The notes: generated from the sequence alone by a model not told the origin. A DNA stretch of 64,000 nucleotides from CBDCUQ01 sp965222835 (GCA_965222835.1 CBDCUQ010000003.1:1-64000); one strand, 5' to 3'; positions 16,628-25,466 are shown, counted from the first letter of the stretch. A program made the numbers and translations.

Positions 16628-17908
16628 ATGACGAATGCACCCCATTTCCCGGCAGCTGTTGTCGGCGGCGGACCTGCGGGTCTGGCAACAGCCCTGGCTT
16701 TGGCCAGCACTGGTCTTGACGTTGCTCTGGCTGCAGCTCCTCACAGACCGGCTGGCGCCAAACCCGACACACGGACTGCGGCTTTGTTTGCCGGCTCCAT
16801 CGAGCTTCTCAAAAACCTTGGTCTGTGGGACGCACTCGCCGACCAGTGCGCTCCGATCACCTCGATCCGGCTGATCGATGATCGTCAGACCCTTTTGAGG
16901 GCGCCGGAGGTTGTGTTCACGGCCAAAGAGTCCGGTTTGGATGTCTTCGGGTACAACGTTCCCAATGCGGGACTTGTCGATGCGCTCTCTCAGAAGGTTC
17001 GCCAAGAGGCCAGCGGCATTACATGTTTTGAGACGGCAGGAGTCGATCACGTCGAAGTTTCGCAGGATCGCGTTTGTGTGACGCTGCGGGAAGGCGCGCG
17101 CATCGCGGCGCGGTTGGTGGCTGGCGCGGATGGGCGCAATTCCATCTGCCGGACGGCGGCGGGCATTGGAACCAAATCATGGACCTATCCGCAGAGTGCG
17201 CTTGCTTGCGTGTTCGATCATGCGCGGCCCCATGATAACATCTCGACTGAGTTTCATAGGGAGAACGGGCCCTTTACCGTCGTGCCCATGCCGGGAAATA
17301 CATCCAGCCTGGTTTGGGTCGACGCACCAAGCGAGGTGCGGCGTCTTGCGGCACTTGATGCCTCGGCGCTCCGCCAAGAGCTGGAGGCGCGACTGCATGG
17401 CCTGCTCGGCACTCTAGGCGAGATTGGGCCGCGATCCGTCTTCCCTTTGTCAGGGCTTACGGCTGAGGCATTTGCCAGAAACCGAATTGCGCTTGTGGGT
17501 GAGGCCGGCCACGTCATTCCGCCGATTGGCGCGCAAGGGCTCAATCTCGGGTTCCGCGATGGCGCGGTACTCGCAGATTGTGTTGCAGATGCGCTTGCTG
17601 GCGACCGGGATCCTGGAAGTGCCGATGTCACCGAAGCCTTTTCCAACGCGCGGGCCACCGACGTTGCCCAGCGCATTTGGACCATCGATCTCCTCAATCG
17701 CTCGCTGCTTTCGCCGCTCCTGCCGATCCATCTCGCGCGTGGGCTTGGACTTTTTGCACTGAAAACTATTGCCCCCCTACGCCAGCTAGCGGTTCGCGAG
17801 GGGCTGCAGCCTTCATCGGCCGTGCCGGGCCTGATGATGCCCTCGGGGCATGCCGGACGCCGTGAAAAACCGGCCCGTTCCGTGGCACCTGCGGGTCCGC
17901 CCGCTTGA
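16628..17908 (+). CDS. UbiH/UbiF-family FAD-dependent monooxygenase
   Basis: The 426-residue flavoprotein belongs to the UbiH/UbiF/UbiL/COQ6 family, which hydroxylate the aromatic ring during ubiquinone synthesis. The N-terminal dinucleotide-binding motif 'VVGGGPAGLATALAL' (about residues 10-24), the middle 'GADGRNS' motif and the second FAD motif 'LVGEAGHVIPPIGAQGLNLGFRDG' (about 295-318) are intact. I chose the ATG at 16628 because the protein then starts eight residues before the FAD motif, as in the family; the ribosome-binding site is weak. Which ring position it hydroxylates cannot be told from sequence, since alphaproteobacterial enzymes such as UbiL have varied regioselectivity. Confidence 0.9.
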   Translation: MTNAPHFPAAVVGGGPAGLATALALASTGLDVALAAAPHRPAGAKPDTRTAALFAGSIELLKNLGLWDALADQCAPITSIRLIDDRQTLLRAPEVVFTAKESGLDVFGYNVPNAGLVDALSQKVRQEASGITCFETAGVDHVEVSQDRVCVTLREGARIAARLVAGADGRNSICRTAAGIGTKSWTYPQSALACVFDHARPHDNISTEFHRENGPFTVVPMPGNTSSLVWVDAPSEVRRLAALDASALRQELEARLHGLLGTLGEIGPRSVFPLSGLTAEAFARNRIALVGEAGHVIPPIGAQGLNLGFRDGAVLADCVADALAGDRDPGSADVTEAFSNARATDVAQRIWTIDLLNRSLLSPLLPIHLARGLGLFALKTIAPLRQLAVREGLQPSSAVPGLMMPSGHAGRREKPARSVAPAGPPA

Positions 17909-17970
17909 CGGCGCCGACGGCGATTGGCAAGTGACCGGCAGCCTCAAACGAGACTCACCCGTCATCCTTC

Positions 17971-18894
17971 ATGAAAGCCAACGACGTCTCCTTCCTCCGC
18001 GATCTGCAGTTCCGGGCCGAATACGTTGTGCTGCGCGCGGTCGTTGGCTTCGTGCGCCTGATCCCGCTTAATGCGGCCACTCGGCTCTCCGCGCGTGCGT
18101 GGCGCGTTCTGGCGCCAATGGTCAATCCCGCACGCCACAAGCGCGCGCTCGACAATCTTGCAATCGCCTTCCCTGAAAAGAGCGACGAGGAACGCAACGC
18201 CATTTGCCTCGCCCATTGGGAGAACCTGGGCCGGGTCATGGCCGAAACCATGCAGATCGACAAACTGGTCAAAGAGCCTTCGCGTCTTAGCGTCGTTCCC
18301 GAAAAGATGTTCTCCCGTTACACGAACAAGCTCGGCGCTGCGGTCGGCATTTCGCTGCACATGGGCAACTGGGAACTCGCCGCCTGGCCATTCATCGTTT
18401 CGGGCGGCAAGCCCGCAGCGGTCTACCGTTCCGTCAACAACCCGTATGTCGATGCCTACCTGCGCTGGCAGCGCCGCGACCTATACCCTGGCGGTTTGTT
18501 TGGACGCGGAAAGGTCGAGGGTGCACACGGTGATAGCCAGAGGACGGCTCGTATCCTTACCGATTTCGTCCGGCGCGGCGGCCGCCTTGGCATGGTGTGT
18601 GATCTTTATGACCGGACCGGCATCGAGGTTCCCTTCTTCGGCAAGCCGGCCCGGACGCAGGCCATCGGCGCCATGATCGCCCGGCGTGTGGGAAGCCGCA
18701 TCTGGCTCTCGCGTTGCAAGCGAATCGGGACGGAGAGCCGGTTCGAAATCGAAGTGCGTGAACTGCGGGTGCCGCGCTCGACGAATCAAGCCGATGACGT
18801 TCGCTGGATCATGACGGAGATGCAGAAGGTGTTCGAGGAGTGGATCCGCGAGGCGCCTGAGCAGTGGATGTGGTCAAACCGGCGCTGGAACTAA
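17971..18894 (+). CDS. lysophospholipid/lauroyl acyltransferase (LpxL/HtrB family)
   Basis: The 307-residue inner-membrane protein is in the LpxL/LpxM/HtrB acyltransferase family that adds secondary acyl chains to lipid A. The catalytic HX4E motif is seen as 'LHMGNWELAAWPF' (about residues 129-141); downstream 'AVYRSVNNPYVD' and 'MVCDLYDRTGIEVPFFGKPA' match the family's substrate-binding blocks. The N-terminus has a hydrophobic helix (VLRAVVGFVRLIPL). It follows the UbiH-family gene by 62 bases. Lipid A, ornithine lipid or another lysolipid may be the acceptor; related Hyphomicrobiales genes are usually annotated as lipid A lauroyl acyltransferase. Confidence 0.88.
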   Translation: MKANDVSFLRDLQFRAEYVVLRAVVGFVRLIPLNAATRLSARAWRVLAPMVNPARHKRALDNLAIAFPEKSDEERNAICLAHWENLGRVMAETMQIDKLVKEPSRLSVVPEKMFSRYTNKLGAAVGISLHMGNWELAAWPFIVSGGKPAAVYRSVNNPYVDAYLRWQRRDLYPGGLFGRGKVEGAHGDSQRTARILTDFVRRGGRLGMVCDLYDRTGIEVPFFGKPARTQAIGAMIARRVGSRIWLSRCKRIGTESRFEIEVRELRVPRSTNQADDVRWIMTEMQKVFEEWIREAPEQWMWSNRRWN

Positions 18895-19197
18895 CACACC
18901 TGGGTGTTTGTCCACGCCCAAGCGGCTCCAGCCATCCGTCGGCGGGCGCTGGCGTCGCCGTAACTCTTGCGCGGCCGGATTGGTGCCTGGACGCTACTAT
19001 TTCCCAGCAATCGCACGCGAACTGCGCGCCGGCAGGCTTCTTGGCTTGCTCTTCCCGCAGCTAAGGGCAATGCATAGTGAGTCATGTACGAGATTCTCGG
19101 TCTGCACATCTGTGCGGTCCGCCAATTTGATCTGGAGGGTGGTGCGCTCACTAAATTCGCTCGCAGCCACCGAACTTGGCGAACAACGGAATTGACA
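18895..19197. other. intergenic region
   Basis: About 300 bases after the acyltransferase gene. The frame of the next gene is open upstream to 19084, but the extra residues have no coding character. No tRNA or clear terminator was found. Confidence 0.4.
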
Positions 19198-19722
19198 ATG
19201 ACGAAACTGATCACACTCGCGGCATCGGCCGTTTTTTTGCTGTGGACGTCCGTAGTCTCTATTGCAGCTCCGGGCGATGCGTTTGCGAATTTTCCCGGCC
19301 GTTGGACCGGTGAAGGGCGCCTCGGCTTCAAGGACGGCAAAACGGAAGCTGTGACCTGCCGGGCGACCTATTTCGTTGCCAAAGTGACAGGCGAGCTCAC
19401 ACAGAATATCCGGTGCGCCTCACCCTCGGGAAAGATCGAGGTGAAGAGCAAGGTTACGGAAGCAGGTGGCGAGCTGACCGGTACCTGGAATGAGCTCATC
19501 TACAATATGTCGGGTGAACTATCCGGTGAGGTGACGAAGGCGGGGTTCAGGGTCACCGTCAAAGGCACAGAGGGTTCAGACCTCAATGCCACCATGGATA
19601 TCCTGGTCAAAGAAAACAGACAGATCGTCGAGATCCATTTCAATAGCTCGACCCTGCTCGGTCTTACGCTGTTGCTCGGCAAGAGCACCGCGGAAAGAAC
19701 AAGCAACGCCGCCGGGAACTGA
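19198..19722 (+). CDS. exported beta-rich protein of unknown function
   Basis: The 174-residue product has a signal peptide (LITLAASAVFLLWTSVVSIA) followed by a body of alternating beta-strand-like segments: 'FPGRWTGEGRLGFKDGK', 'VTCRATYFVAKVTGELTQNI', 'GGELTGTWNELIYNMSGELS' and 'GFRVTVKGTEGSDLNATMDI'. Two Cys could form one disulfide. The pattern suggests a small periplasmic beta-barrel or lipocalin-like fold, similar in design to the protein at 7652-8065. The ATG at 19198 starts the signal peptide; a longer in-frame form from 19084 is unlikely. It appears monocistronic. Homologues in Hyphomicrobiales are hypothetical. Confidence 0.78.
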   Translation: MTKLITLAASAVFLLWTSVVSIAAPGDAFANFPGRWTGEGRLGFKDGKTEAVTCRATYFVAKVTGELTQNIRCASPSGKIEVKSKVTEAGGELTGTWNELIYNMSGELSGEVTKAGFRVTVKGTEGSDLNATMDILVKENRQIVEIHFNSSTLLGLTLLLGKSTAERTSNAAGN

Positions 19723-19799
19723 GCCATAATCCTTCGCACGTCATCCGCAATTGGAATGCACGTGCGGAGTGTTTCTGGTCTTCTATACGCCGATGGCGC

Positions 19800-20153
19800 C
19801 TAGTGCATCGTGCCGCGGCGCCATCTGGCCGACCGGTCGAACGAGGCTGCGCGGCGCCGCTTTTTGGAAGCGCGATACTTTGCAGCCCGGCGCTTCACTT
19901 CGCGCTTTGAGACTTCGCCGGCGGCGACGAGCGCGTTGACGCAGCGTTTCGAAAGGCGGGGCCCGGCAGATCTCATACACCTTCGAAGTGCTTTGGTCCC
20001 AACCGGATGCTTGCTGCAGTAGGCAAAGTAGTCATTGGCACACGCCCGCTTTACGGCCGGACTTACGGCAGCCGCGGCGGTCGCTGTTATGGCCAGAGCA
20101 GCAGCGGCGAGAATTCCCGTTCGAATTCTCACGGCTGCAATCCTCGATGTCAT
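19800..20153 (-). CDS. exported basic protein with a cysteine-rich repeat
   Basis: The 117-residue product has a signal peptide (ILAAAALAITATAAAAVS), then one four-Cys unit (CANDYFAYCSKHPVG..., ...RRCMRSAGPRLSKRCVNAL) whose spacing, Cys-x7-Cys ... Cys-x11-Cys, matches the GLG1-type cysteine-rich repeat of small bacterial exported proteins. The tail is very basic (RREVK-type stretches, KKRRRAASFDRSARWRRG), giving a strong positive charge. The role is unknown; metal or polyanion binding can be imagined. The gene stands alone and converges on the exported protein at 19198. Confidence 0.72.
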   Translation of the reverse strand: MTSRIAAVRIRTGILAAAALAITATAAAAVSPAVKRACANDYFAYCSKHPVGTKALRRCMRSAGPRLSKRCVNALVAAGEVSKREVKRRAAKYRASKKRRRAASFDRSARWRRGTMH

Positions 20154-20577
20154 AGGTAGCTCCTGTCGCCCTCTATGGCAGAAGTTGGCTCAAGTCGGCC
20201 TCTGCCTGCTGATGTCGGTGGTTCGTGTATTCAGGCCTTATTTCCAGAAAGAAGCGCCTAGCCGCCACGCGCGTGCTGCCACTACCAAGCGCACCTTGAG
20301 TTGTAGGCTACCTGATTCGTGCGACATCGCGCGCAATTGCGTTGTGCACACGCTAGAAAGTTCTCGGCCATCTCATTCGAGCAACGCTCTATCGACGCGC
20401 GCCGGCGCGCTTGAGGGCTCGCTTCGCGTTGCACTCGCAGATCGACTTCGGGAGGGTCGGTTACGCCGACCGGTCGCGACAGCATCCGCCTCATTGACTC
20501 TTCCGCGCTGCACAATATTGTGCGCGGCACCTCACAACCCATCCTCAAGATCTCCTCGAGCACAGGATCCTGCCGCG
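20154..20577. other. intergenic region
   Basis: About 420 bases upstream of the malyl-CoA lyase gene. The lyase frame stays open across it (to 20035), but it overlaps the divergent exported protein, lacks a ribosome-binding site and does not resemble the lyase family, so I treat it as non-coding. It must hold divergent promoters. Confidence 0.5.
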
Positions 20578-21630
20578 ATGACCGCTGTCCGCACCCCTGC
20601 CAAACACTTTACACCTCTCGCAATCGGTGCGCCGGAGCCCTACCGGAGCCTGCCCGTGCGCCTTGAGCGCATGATCCACTTTATTCCTCCGCACAACGAA
20701 AAGATCCGCGCCAAGCTCAAGGATACGATCAAGAACGTCGATGTGGTGCTCGGTAACCTTGAGGATGCAATCCCGTCCACTGACAAGGAAGCGGCCCGAA
20801 ACGGCTTCGTCTCCATGGCGCAGGAGTTCGATTTCGGCTCGACCGGGCTCTGGACCCGGATCAATTGCTTGAACAGTCCGTGGGCGCTGGACGACGTCAC
20901 AGAACTCGTCAAGGAGGCCGGCGATAAACTCGATGTCATCATGCTGCCCAAGGTCGAGGGGCCTTGGGACATCCATTACCTGGATCAGCTGTTGGCGCAG
21001 CTCGAAGCTTGTCACGGCGTTAAGAAGCCCATTCTCATCCACGCCATCCTTGAGACGGCTGAAGGGGTGAAAAATGTGGAAGCGATTGCCGCCGCATCGC
21101 CGCGCATGCACGGCATGAGCCTGGGTCCCGCTGACCTCGCGGCCTCTCGCGGCATGAAAACGACCCGCGTCGGCGGCGGGCACCCCGATTACGGTGTCCT
21201 TGCCGACGCTGGCGACGACGGCGGTGCGCGGAGTTTTTACCAGCAGGATCTTTGGCACTACACGGTTGGAAAGATGGTTGACGCGTGCCTCGCCTATGGC
21301 CTGAAGCCGTTTTACGGGCCGTTCGGGGACTTTTCAGACAATGCGGCGTGCGAAGCCCAATTCCGCAACGCCTTCCTTCAGGGCTGCCTTGGGGCCTGGT
21401 CGCTGCATCCCTCGCAGATCGCCATCGCCAAGCAGGTGTTTTCGCCGGACGCGAAAGAGGTTGCCTTTGCCAAACGTATCCTCGAAGCGATGCCGGACGG
21501 GACTGGCGCCGTCATGATCGACGGAAAAATGCAGGATGACGCCACCTGGAAACAGGCCAAGGTGATCGTTGATCTGGCCCGTCTTGTCGCAACCAAAGAT
21601 CCGGATCGCGCTGCGGAATATGGTTTCTGA
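20578..21630 (+). CDS. mcl: malyl-CoA/beta-methylmalyl-CoA lyase
   Basis: The 350-residue enzyme is in the HpcH/HpaI-citrate lyase beta family and matches L-malyl-CoA lyase. It cleaves L-malyl-CoA to glyoxylate and acetyl-CoA and often beta-methylmalyl-CoA to glyoxylate and propionyl-CoA, in the serine cycle, ethylmalonyl-CoA pathway or 3-hydroxypropionate bicycle. 'LGNLEDAIPSTDK', 'MLPKVEGPWDIHYLDQLLAQ', 'ILETAEGVKNVEAIAAASP' (metal-binding Glu and Asp) and 'HPSQIAIAKQVF' support this. Start ATG 20578 fits family length. No other serine-cycle gene is near, so it is an orphan here. The hspQ gene follows in the same direction. Confidence 0.92.
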   Translation: MTAVRTPAKHFTPLAIGAPEPYRSLPVRLERMIHFIPPHNEKIRAKLKDTIKNVDVVLGNLEDAIPSTDKEAARNGFVSMAQEFDFGSTGLWTRINCLNSPWALDDVTELVKEAGDKLDVIMLPKVEGPWDIHYLDQLLAQLEACHGVKKPILIHAILETAEGVKNVEAIAAASPRMHGMSLGPADLAASRGMKTTRVGGGHPDYGVLADAGDDGGARSFYQQDLWHYTVGKMVDACLAYGLKPFYGPFGDFSDNAACEAQFRNAFLQGCLGAWSLHPSQIAIAKQVFSPDAKEVAFAKRILEAMPDGTGAVMIDGKMQDDATWKQAKVIVDLARLVATKDPDRAAEYGF

Positions 21631-21724
21631 CAACCAGAAGACGGCCCAAGATATTGTAAGCGAACAACACCTCTTGACCACGAAGCGTACCACCCAATTG
21701 ACAAGCCGCGCGAGGTCGCCTCGA

Positions 21725-22111
21725 ATGCGCGCAATGACCAGGAAATCCATAGAGGGTATGACCCTGCCGGCGGCTGAAAAGGAGGCCGTGCGCGAGGCCA
21801 AGTTCGGCGTCGGGCAGGTCGTTCGCCACCGTATCTACCCCTTCCGCGGCGTCGTGTTCGACATCGACCCGGAATTTTCCAACACTGAAGAATGGTGGCT
21901 TTCGATCCCTGAAGAGGTGCGTCCTCACAAGGATCAACCTTTCTATCACCTGCTCGCCGAGAACGACGATACGGAGTACATTGCGTATGTGTCGGAGCAG
22001 AACCTCCTGCCTGACGACTCCGGCCAGCCGATCCGCCATCCGCAACTTGGTGATCTTTTTGTCGAAGACGCGGACGGGACGTATCGCGCCGTCTTTCTGC
22101 AATCCCACTGA
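21725..22111 (+). CDS. hspQ: heat shock protein HspQ
   Basis: The product of about 128 residues is HspQ (YccV), a small protein with a hemimethylated-DNA-binding-like beta fold that acts in E. coli as a Lon specificity enhancer. Seen: 'FGVGQVVRHRIYPFRGVVFD', 'EEWWLSIPEEVRPHKDQPFY', 'YIAYVSEQNLLPDDSGQPIR' and 'HPQLGDLFVE'. Start ATG 21725 has GAGG nine bases upstream; ATGs at 21734 and 21758 would give shorter forms nearer the E. coli length, and the frame is open further upstream into the lyase gene. It lies about 95 bases after the lyase gene. Confidence 0.9.
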   Translation: MRAMTRKSIEGMTLPAAEKEAVREAKFGVGQVVRHRIYPFRGVVFDIDPEFSNTEEWWLSIPEEVRPHKDQPFYHLLAENDDTEYIAYVSEQNLLPDDSGQPIRHPQLGDLFVEDADGTYRAVFLQSH

Positions 22112-22169
22112 GAGAAGAGCGTTTCGATCGCACAGTAGCGCCATCGTGGCGGCCATGACTGGCGCTAAA

Positions 22170-22292
22170 GCATGTTCAACTTGGGTTGACGCGCCTGGTC
22201 GGCCCGCTCCCCCACCCGGCCGCCCAATCCATCATCGTTTTGGGTGGCCGGGTGGGGGAGCGGGTGGTTCTGCTTGAACATGACAGACTCTA
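22170..22292. repeat. dispersed palindromic intergenic repeat, copy B
   Basis: A clean copy: GCATGTTCAACTTGGGTTGA at one end, two arms CCCGCTCCCCCACCCGGCC and its complement GGCCGGGTGGGGGAGCGGG, a loop around CAATCCATCATCG, and the other end CTTGAACATGACAGACTCTA. The last CTA (22290-22292) is the TAG stop codon of msrA on the minus strand. Confidence 0.88.
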
Positions 22293-22958
22293 ATGCGTCG
22301 CCTTCGCACCCCATAGCCGCTTCAAGCGGGCGTCGCGGCCGCAACCTTTGCGGTAGAAGCCGTATCGGACGGAATTCTTCTTATAGTAGTTCTGGTGGTC
22401 GTCGGGGCCGGGCGTGAATTCCGAAGCTGCTTCGATCTTGACGGCGATCGGCCGGTTGAAACGCTTGCTCGCCTCGAGCGCGGCCTTACTCGCCTCTGCA
22501 ATGCGCTTCTGCTCGGGTGAATGCGTGAAGATTGCGGGCCGGTAGCTTGACCCGCGGTCACAGAATTGGCCGCCGCCATCGAGTACGTCCACGGTTCGCC
22601 AATAGTAGTCGACCAGCTTCTTGTAGCTCACGCGTGCGGGGTCGAACTTAACCTGAACCACCTCGGCATGACCGGTCTCGCCGTAGGCCACCTGCCTATA
22701 GGTCGGGTTCTTGGTGTGCCCGCCCATGAAGCCCGAGATCGTCTCAACGACGCCTTCGACCTTGTCGAAGTCGGCCTCCGTGCACCAATAGCATCCACCG
22801 GCGAAGGTGGCGATTTCGTATGCTTCGCCGGCAGCCAAGTGTCGCGCGGACGTACTCTGGGGCGTAGGTGCAGGCGCTTGAGTGGCAGCAGCCACGGTGA
22901 GTGCGGCGGCACCCAATGAGAGCGCTGCCAGTGCCAGACGTTTCAATGCAGGGTTCAT
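22290..22958 (-). CDS. msrA: peptide-methionine (S)-S-oxide reductase, exported
   Basis: The 222-residue enzyme reduces the S epimer of methionine sulfoxide. The catalytic motif 'TFAGGCYWCTEADFDKVEGV' (GCFWC variant, nucleophile Cys first) and 'SGFMGGHTKNPTYRQVAYGE' and 'GHAEVVQVKFDPARVSYKKL' are conserved. Residues 1-27 form a signal peptide (LALAALSLGAAALTVAAAT), so it acts in the periplasm. It follows msrB by 38 bases on the same strand, giving an msrB-msrA operon for repair of oxidised envelope proteins. Its TAG stop overlaps the terminal bases of repeat copy B. Confidence 0.95.
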   Translation of the reverse strand: MNPALKRLALAALSLGAAALTVAAATQAPAPTPQSTSARHLAAGEAYEIATFAGGCYWCTEADFDKVEGVVETISGFMGGHTKNPTYRQVAYGETGHAEVVQVKFDPARVSYKKLVDYYWRTVDVLDGGGQFCDRGSSYRPAIFTHSPEQKRIAEASKAALEASKRFNRPIAVKIEAASEFTPGPDDHQNYYKKNSVRYGFYRKGCGRDARLKRLWGAKATH

Positions 22959-22996
22959 GGAGAGTGTCTCGCGCTCAAGACGGCACTTGCGTATCC

Positions 22997-23485
22997 TCAG
23001 GCCTCGGACTTCGGAACAAACTTCATCGCCACGCCATTCATGCAGTAGCGCTTGCCAGTCGGCGGCGGACCGTCATCGAACACGTGGCCCAGATGCCCGC
23101 CGCAGCGCCGGCAATGCACCTCGGTTCGCGGGTAGATCAATTTCCAATCTGTCGACATGCCAACGGCATTCTCCAGCGGCGCGTAGAAGCTTGGCCAGCC
23201 GGTTCCGCTATCGAACTTCGTCTCCGACGAATAAAGCGGCAGATCGCACGCGGCGCAGTGGTAGGTGCCCGGATCGTAGATCTTATCGAGCGGACTCGTG
23301 CCGGCGCGCTCCGTACCGTGCTTGCGCAAAACGTAGAATTGCTCCTTGGTGAGAAGCTTCCGCCACTCGTCCTCGGTCTTGGTGATCTCGAACATCTTCG
23401 TCTCCTCCGCGGCAGCAGACGGGCGTACGGCGGCGGCCAGTGTCAGTCCCAGCCCGGCGAGAGTCATTTGGCGGCGCGTTAACAT
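22997..23485 (-). CDS. msrB: peptide-methionine (R)-S-oxide reductase, Tat-type signal
   Basis: The 162-residue enzyme reduces the R epimer of methionine sulfoxide. Zinc ligands are 'HCAACDLPLY' and 'HCRRCGGHLGHVF', and the catalytic Cys is in 'KRYCMNGVAMKF'; 'KFDSGTGWPSFY' is also diagnostic. The N-terminus MLTRRQMTLAGLGLTLAAA has twin Arg and a hydrophobic core, so export by Tat is likely. Start ATG 23485 has GAGGAG nine bases upstream; an upstream in-frame start at 23536 would bury the signal. First gene of the msrB-msrA operon, upstream of msrA, so periplasmic repair of both epimers is coordinated. Confidence 0.95.
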   Translation of the reverse strand: MLTRRQMTLAGLGLTLAAAVRPSAAAEETKMFEITKTEDEWRKLLTKEQFYVLRKHGTERAGTSPLDKIYDPGTYHCAACDLPLYSSETKFDSGTGWPSFYAPLENAVGMSTDWKLIYPRTEVHCRRCGGHLGHVFDDGPPPTGKRYCMNGVAMKFVPKSEA

Positions 23486-23597
23486 GGTCGGTGTCTCCTC
23501 ACGTGCCAAAACCGGCCCTTGTTGTCTTGAGACCATCTTCCTTTTCTTGCTCAGTTTACGCGGAAAAGCACGCTAGGGTTTCGTTACAATCGCTTCA

Positions 23598-24359
23598 TCA
23601 ACCTTTTCGCGCCTTTCTTGGTGCGGACGGGCTTAGTTCTCGGGCGGGTTCGACCAGTGGCACGGGCCGGTCGACCCGGATTTCTTCCGGTGAAAGACGG
23701 CATTTATACGCCAATGCCTCTACACCGGCTTCGGTTGCAGCGGCAAAAGCCGACGCGTAATTCGGATCGATGTCGGCCGCCAGCGAGAAGCGCTTCGCGT
23801 CCGCACGCTGAATAAGGAACAGCATGACCGCGCGGTGTCCCGCACGCACCATGTTGGCAAGCTCAGCCAGGTGCTTTGCACCGCGCGCGGTAACCGAGTC
23901 TGGAAATTCGGCGTGACCGTTCATTCGCGACAGATGCACATTCTTGATCTCGACGTACGCGGTGCCTTTCTTCGCGTCCTCAAGAAGAATATCGATACGG
24001 CTGTTCTCACCGTACTTTACTTCGCGCCTGAGCCCGTCATAACCCTTCAGCTCCGGAATTTTCCCGGCATCTATAGCCTCCGCCACAAGCCGGTTCGGGT
24101 GGCCCGTGTTGATCCCGGTCAGCACCGGACCTTTGCCCATGTCGGCTTCGACAAGTTCCCAGGTGTGCCGGTACTTGCGCGTCGGGCTGTCGCTTTCGGA
24201 AAGCCAGACCGTCATGCCCGGTGTGACCAGCCCTAACATTGAACCCGTGTTGGGACATGACGCGGTGATGGTCGTGCCGTCTTCTAGCGTGACGTCCGCT
24301 AGAAAGCGCTTATACCGCTTGACGAGGCGGCCGCGCAGCAAGGGCTTTTGAAAGCGCAT
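23598..24359 (-). CDS. sfsA: DNA/RNA nuclease SfsA family protein
   Basis: The 253-residue product matches SfsA: 'LLRGRLVKRYKRFLADVTLE' (N-terminal OB-like part), 'CPNTGSMLGLVTPGMTVWLS', 'REVKYGENSRIDILLEDAKK' with the PD-(D/E)xK-type core 'AYVEIKNVHL' and 'EFPDSVTARGAKHLAEL'. SfsA was first described as a sugar-fermentation stimulator in E. coli; a sequence-nonspecific nuclease activity has been proposed. The family length (about 230-250) agrees. The gene stands alone, divergent from the CinA-type gene with about 200 bases between. Confidence 0.93.
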   Translation of the reverse strand: MRFQKPLLRGRLVKRYKRFLADVTLEDGTTITASCPNTGSMLGLVTPGMTVWLSESDSPTRKYRHTWELVEADMGKGPVLTGINTGHPNRLVAEAIDAGKIPELKGYDGLRREVKYGENSRIDILLEDAKKGTAYVEIKNVHLSRMNGHAEFPDSVTARGAKHLAELANMVRAGHRAVMLFLIQRADAKRFSLAADIDPNYASAFAAATEAGVEALAYKCRLSPEEIRVDRPVPLVEPARELSPSAPRKARKG

Positions 24360-24566
24360 GCGGTTTTAAGCTCCGGATTCGTGATCGTTCGGCGCATCTC
24401 TTTACCAGTGCCCAAGCTGCCGGCACCACCCGCAAAGGCGGCCGCGGGAGGAAAAAGTCGTTGCTGGCGCGGAGAAGCCTTGCGTACCTGCCCGCCGCCT
24501 CCCAGTATCGGCGACCAACCGGCCGGCCACCGAGCCAAACGCGAACGCCCCACTTGGATACCGTCC

Positions 24567-25310
24567 ATGAGCGAATCCGAAACCATCAACGCTGCGGTTC
24601 TCGTTATCGGTGACGAACTTCTTTCCGGACGCACCAAGGACAAGAACATCGGGGCGATCGCGGAATACCTGACGGAGATTGGCATCCAGCTCAAGGAAGT
24701 GCGGATCGTTGCCGATGATGCAAACGCTATTATCGATGCCGTGAATGGGCTCCGCAGGCGTTACAGCTACGTCTTCACGACCGGCGGGATCGGGCCGACG
24801 CACGACGACATTACCGCCGAATGTGTGGCAAAGGCATTTGGTGTCAGTATCGATGTCGACCCGCGTGCGGTTGAATTGATGCGCCCTGCCTACGCCAAGC
24901 GCGGGCAGGAGCTCAATGCAGCACGGTTGCGCATGGCGCGTATCCCCGACGGCGCTGACCTCATTGCCAACTCCGTTTCCATCGCACCCGGCTTTGTTCT
25001 CGAAAATGTGATCGTGATGGCGGGGGTTCCGGCCATCATGGAAATGATGCTGCGTGATGCGACACAGCGGCTCAGAACGGGTGCAAAACTAAACAGCGTT
25101 ACAATTGTCGTCGCGCGGCCTGAAGCTGATATTGCCGATTTGTTTTCCGCGCACCAAAAAGCGTTTCCGGACATCGCGATGGGCAGCTATCCGTCGTTTA
25201 AGGACGGGAAATACCGAACGGAATTGGTGCTGCGGGGTGCGGACGCCGTACGCCTCAAAGAGGCAGAGAAAGATCTTGCCGCAGCCCTCTTGGGCAAGGG
25301 TCTCCTCTAA
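24567..25310 (+). CDS. CinA N-terminal (MoaB/MogA-like) domain protein
   Basis: The 247-residue product is the molybdopterin-binding (MoCF) domain found at the N-terminus of competence/damage-inducible protein CinA. Seen: 'AAVLVIGDELLSGRTKDKNI' and 'VFTTGGIGPTHDDITAECVA', the loop that binds the pterin or nucleotide. The C-terminal CinA deamidase domain is missing, so it is a stand-alone form common in Alphaproteobacteria; pyrophosphatase activity on ADP-ribose or a molybdopterin role are both proposed for relatives. Start ATG 24567 fits the family; the in-frame ORF extends upstream to 24348 without family similarity. Confidence 0.88.
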   Translation: MSESETINAAVLVIGDELLSGRTKDKNIGAIAEYLTEIGIQLKEVRIVADDANAIIDAVNGLRRRYSYVFTTGGIGPTHDDITAECVAKAFGVSIDVDPRAVELMRPAYAKRGQELNAARLRMARIPDGADLIANSVSIAPGFVLENVIVMAGVPAIMEMMLRDATQRLRTGAKLNSVTIVVARPEADIADLFSAHQKAFPDIAMGSYPSFKDGKYRTELVLRGADAVRLKEAEKDLAAALLGKGLL

Positions 25311-25466
25311 TTCAGTCAACTTGAACGCCGTTTATCTTGCCTGCCACGCGACGATAAAAGACTCGTCATGCCACATTTCGTCTGCTTGTAACGCGACGCC
25401 GATGGCCGCGCGGGGGCGCTGCCGGCAGACATTCGAATATCTTTCAACTGTCAACGGAGCCAACCG

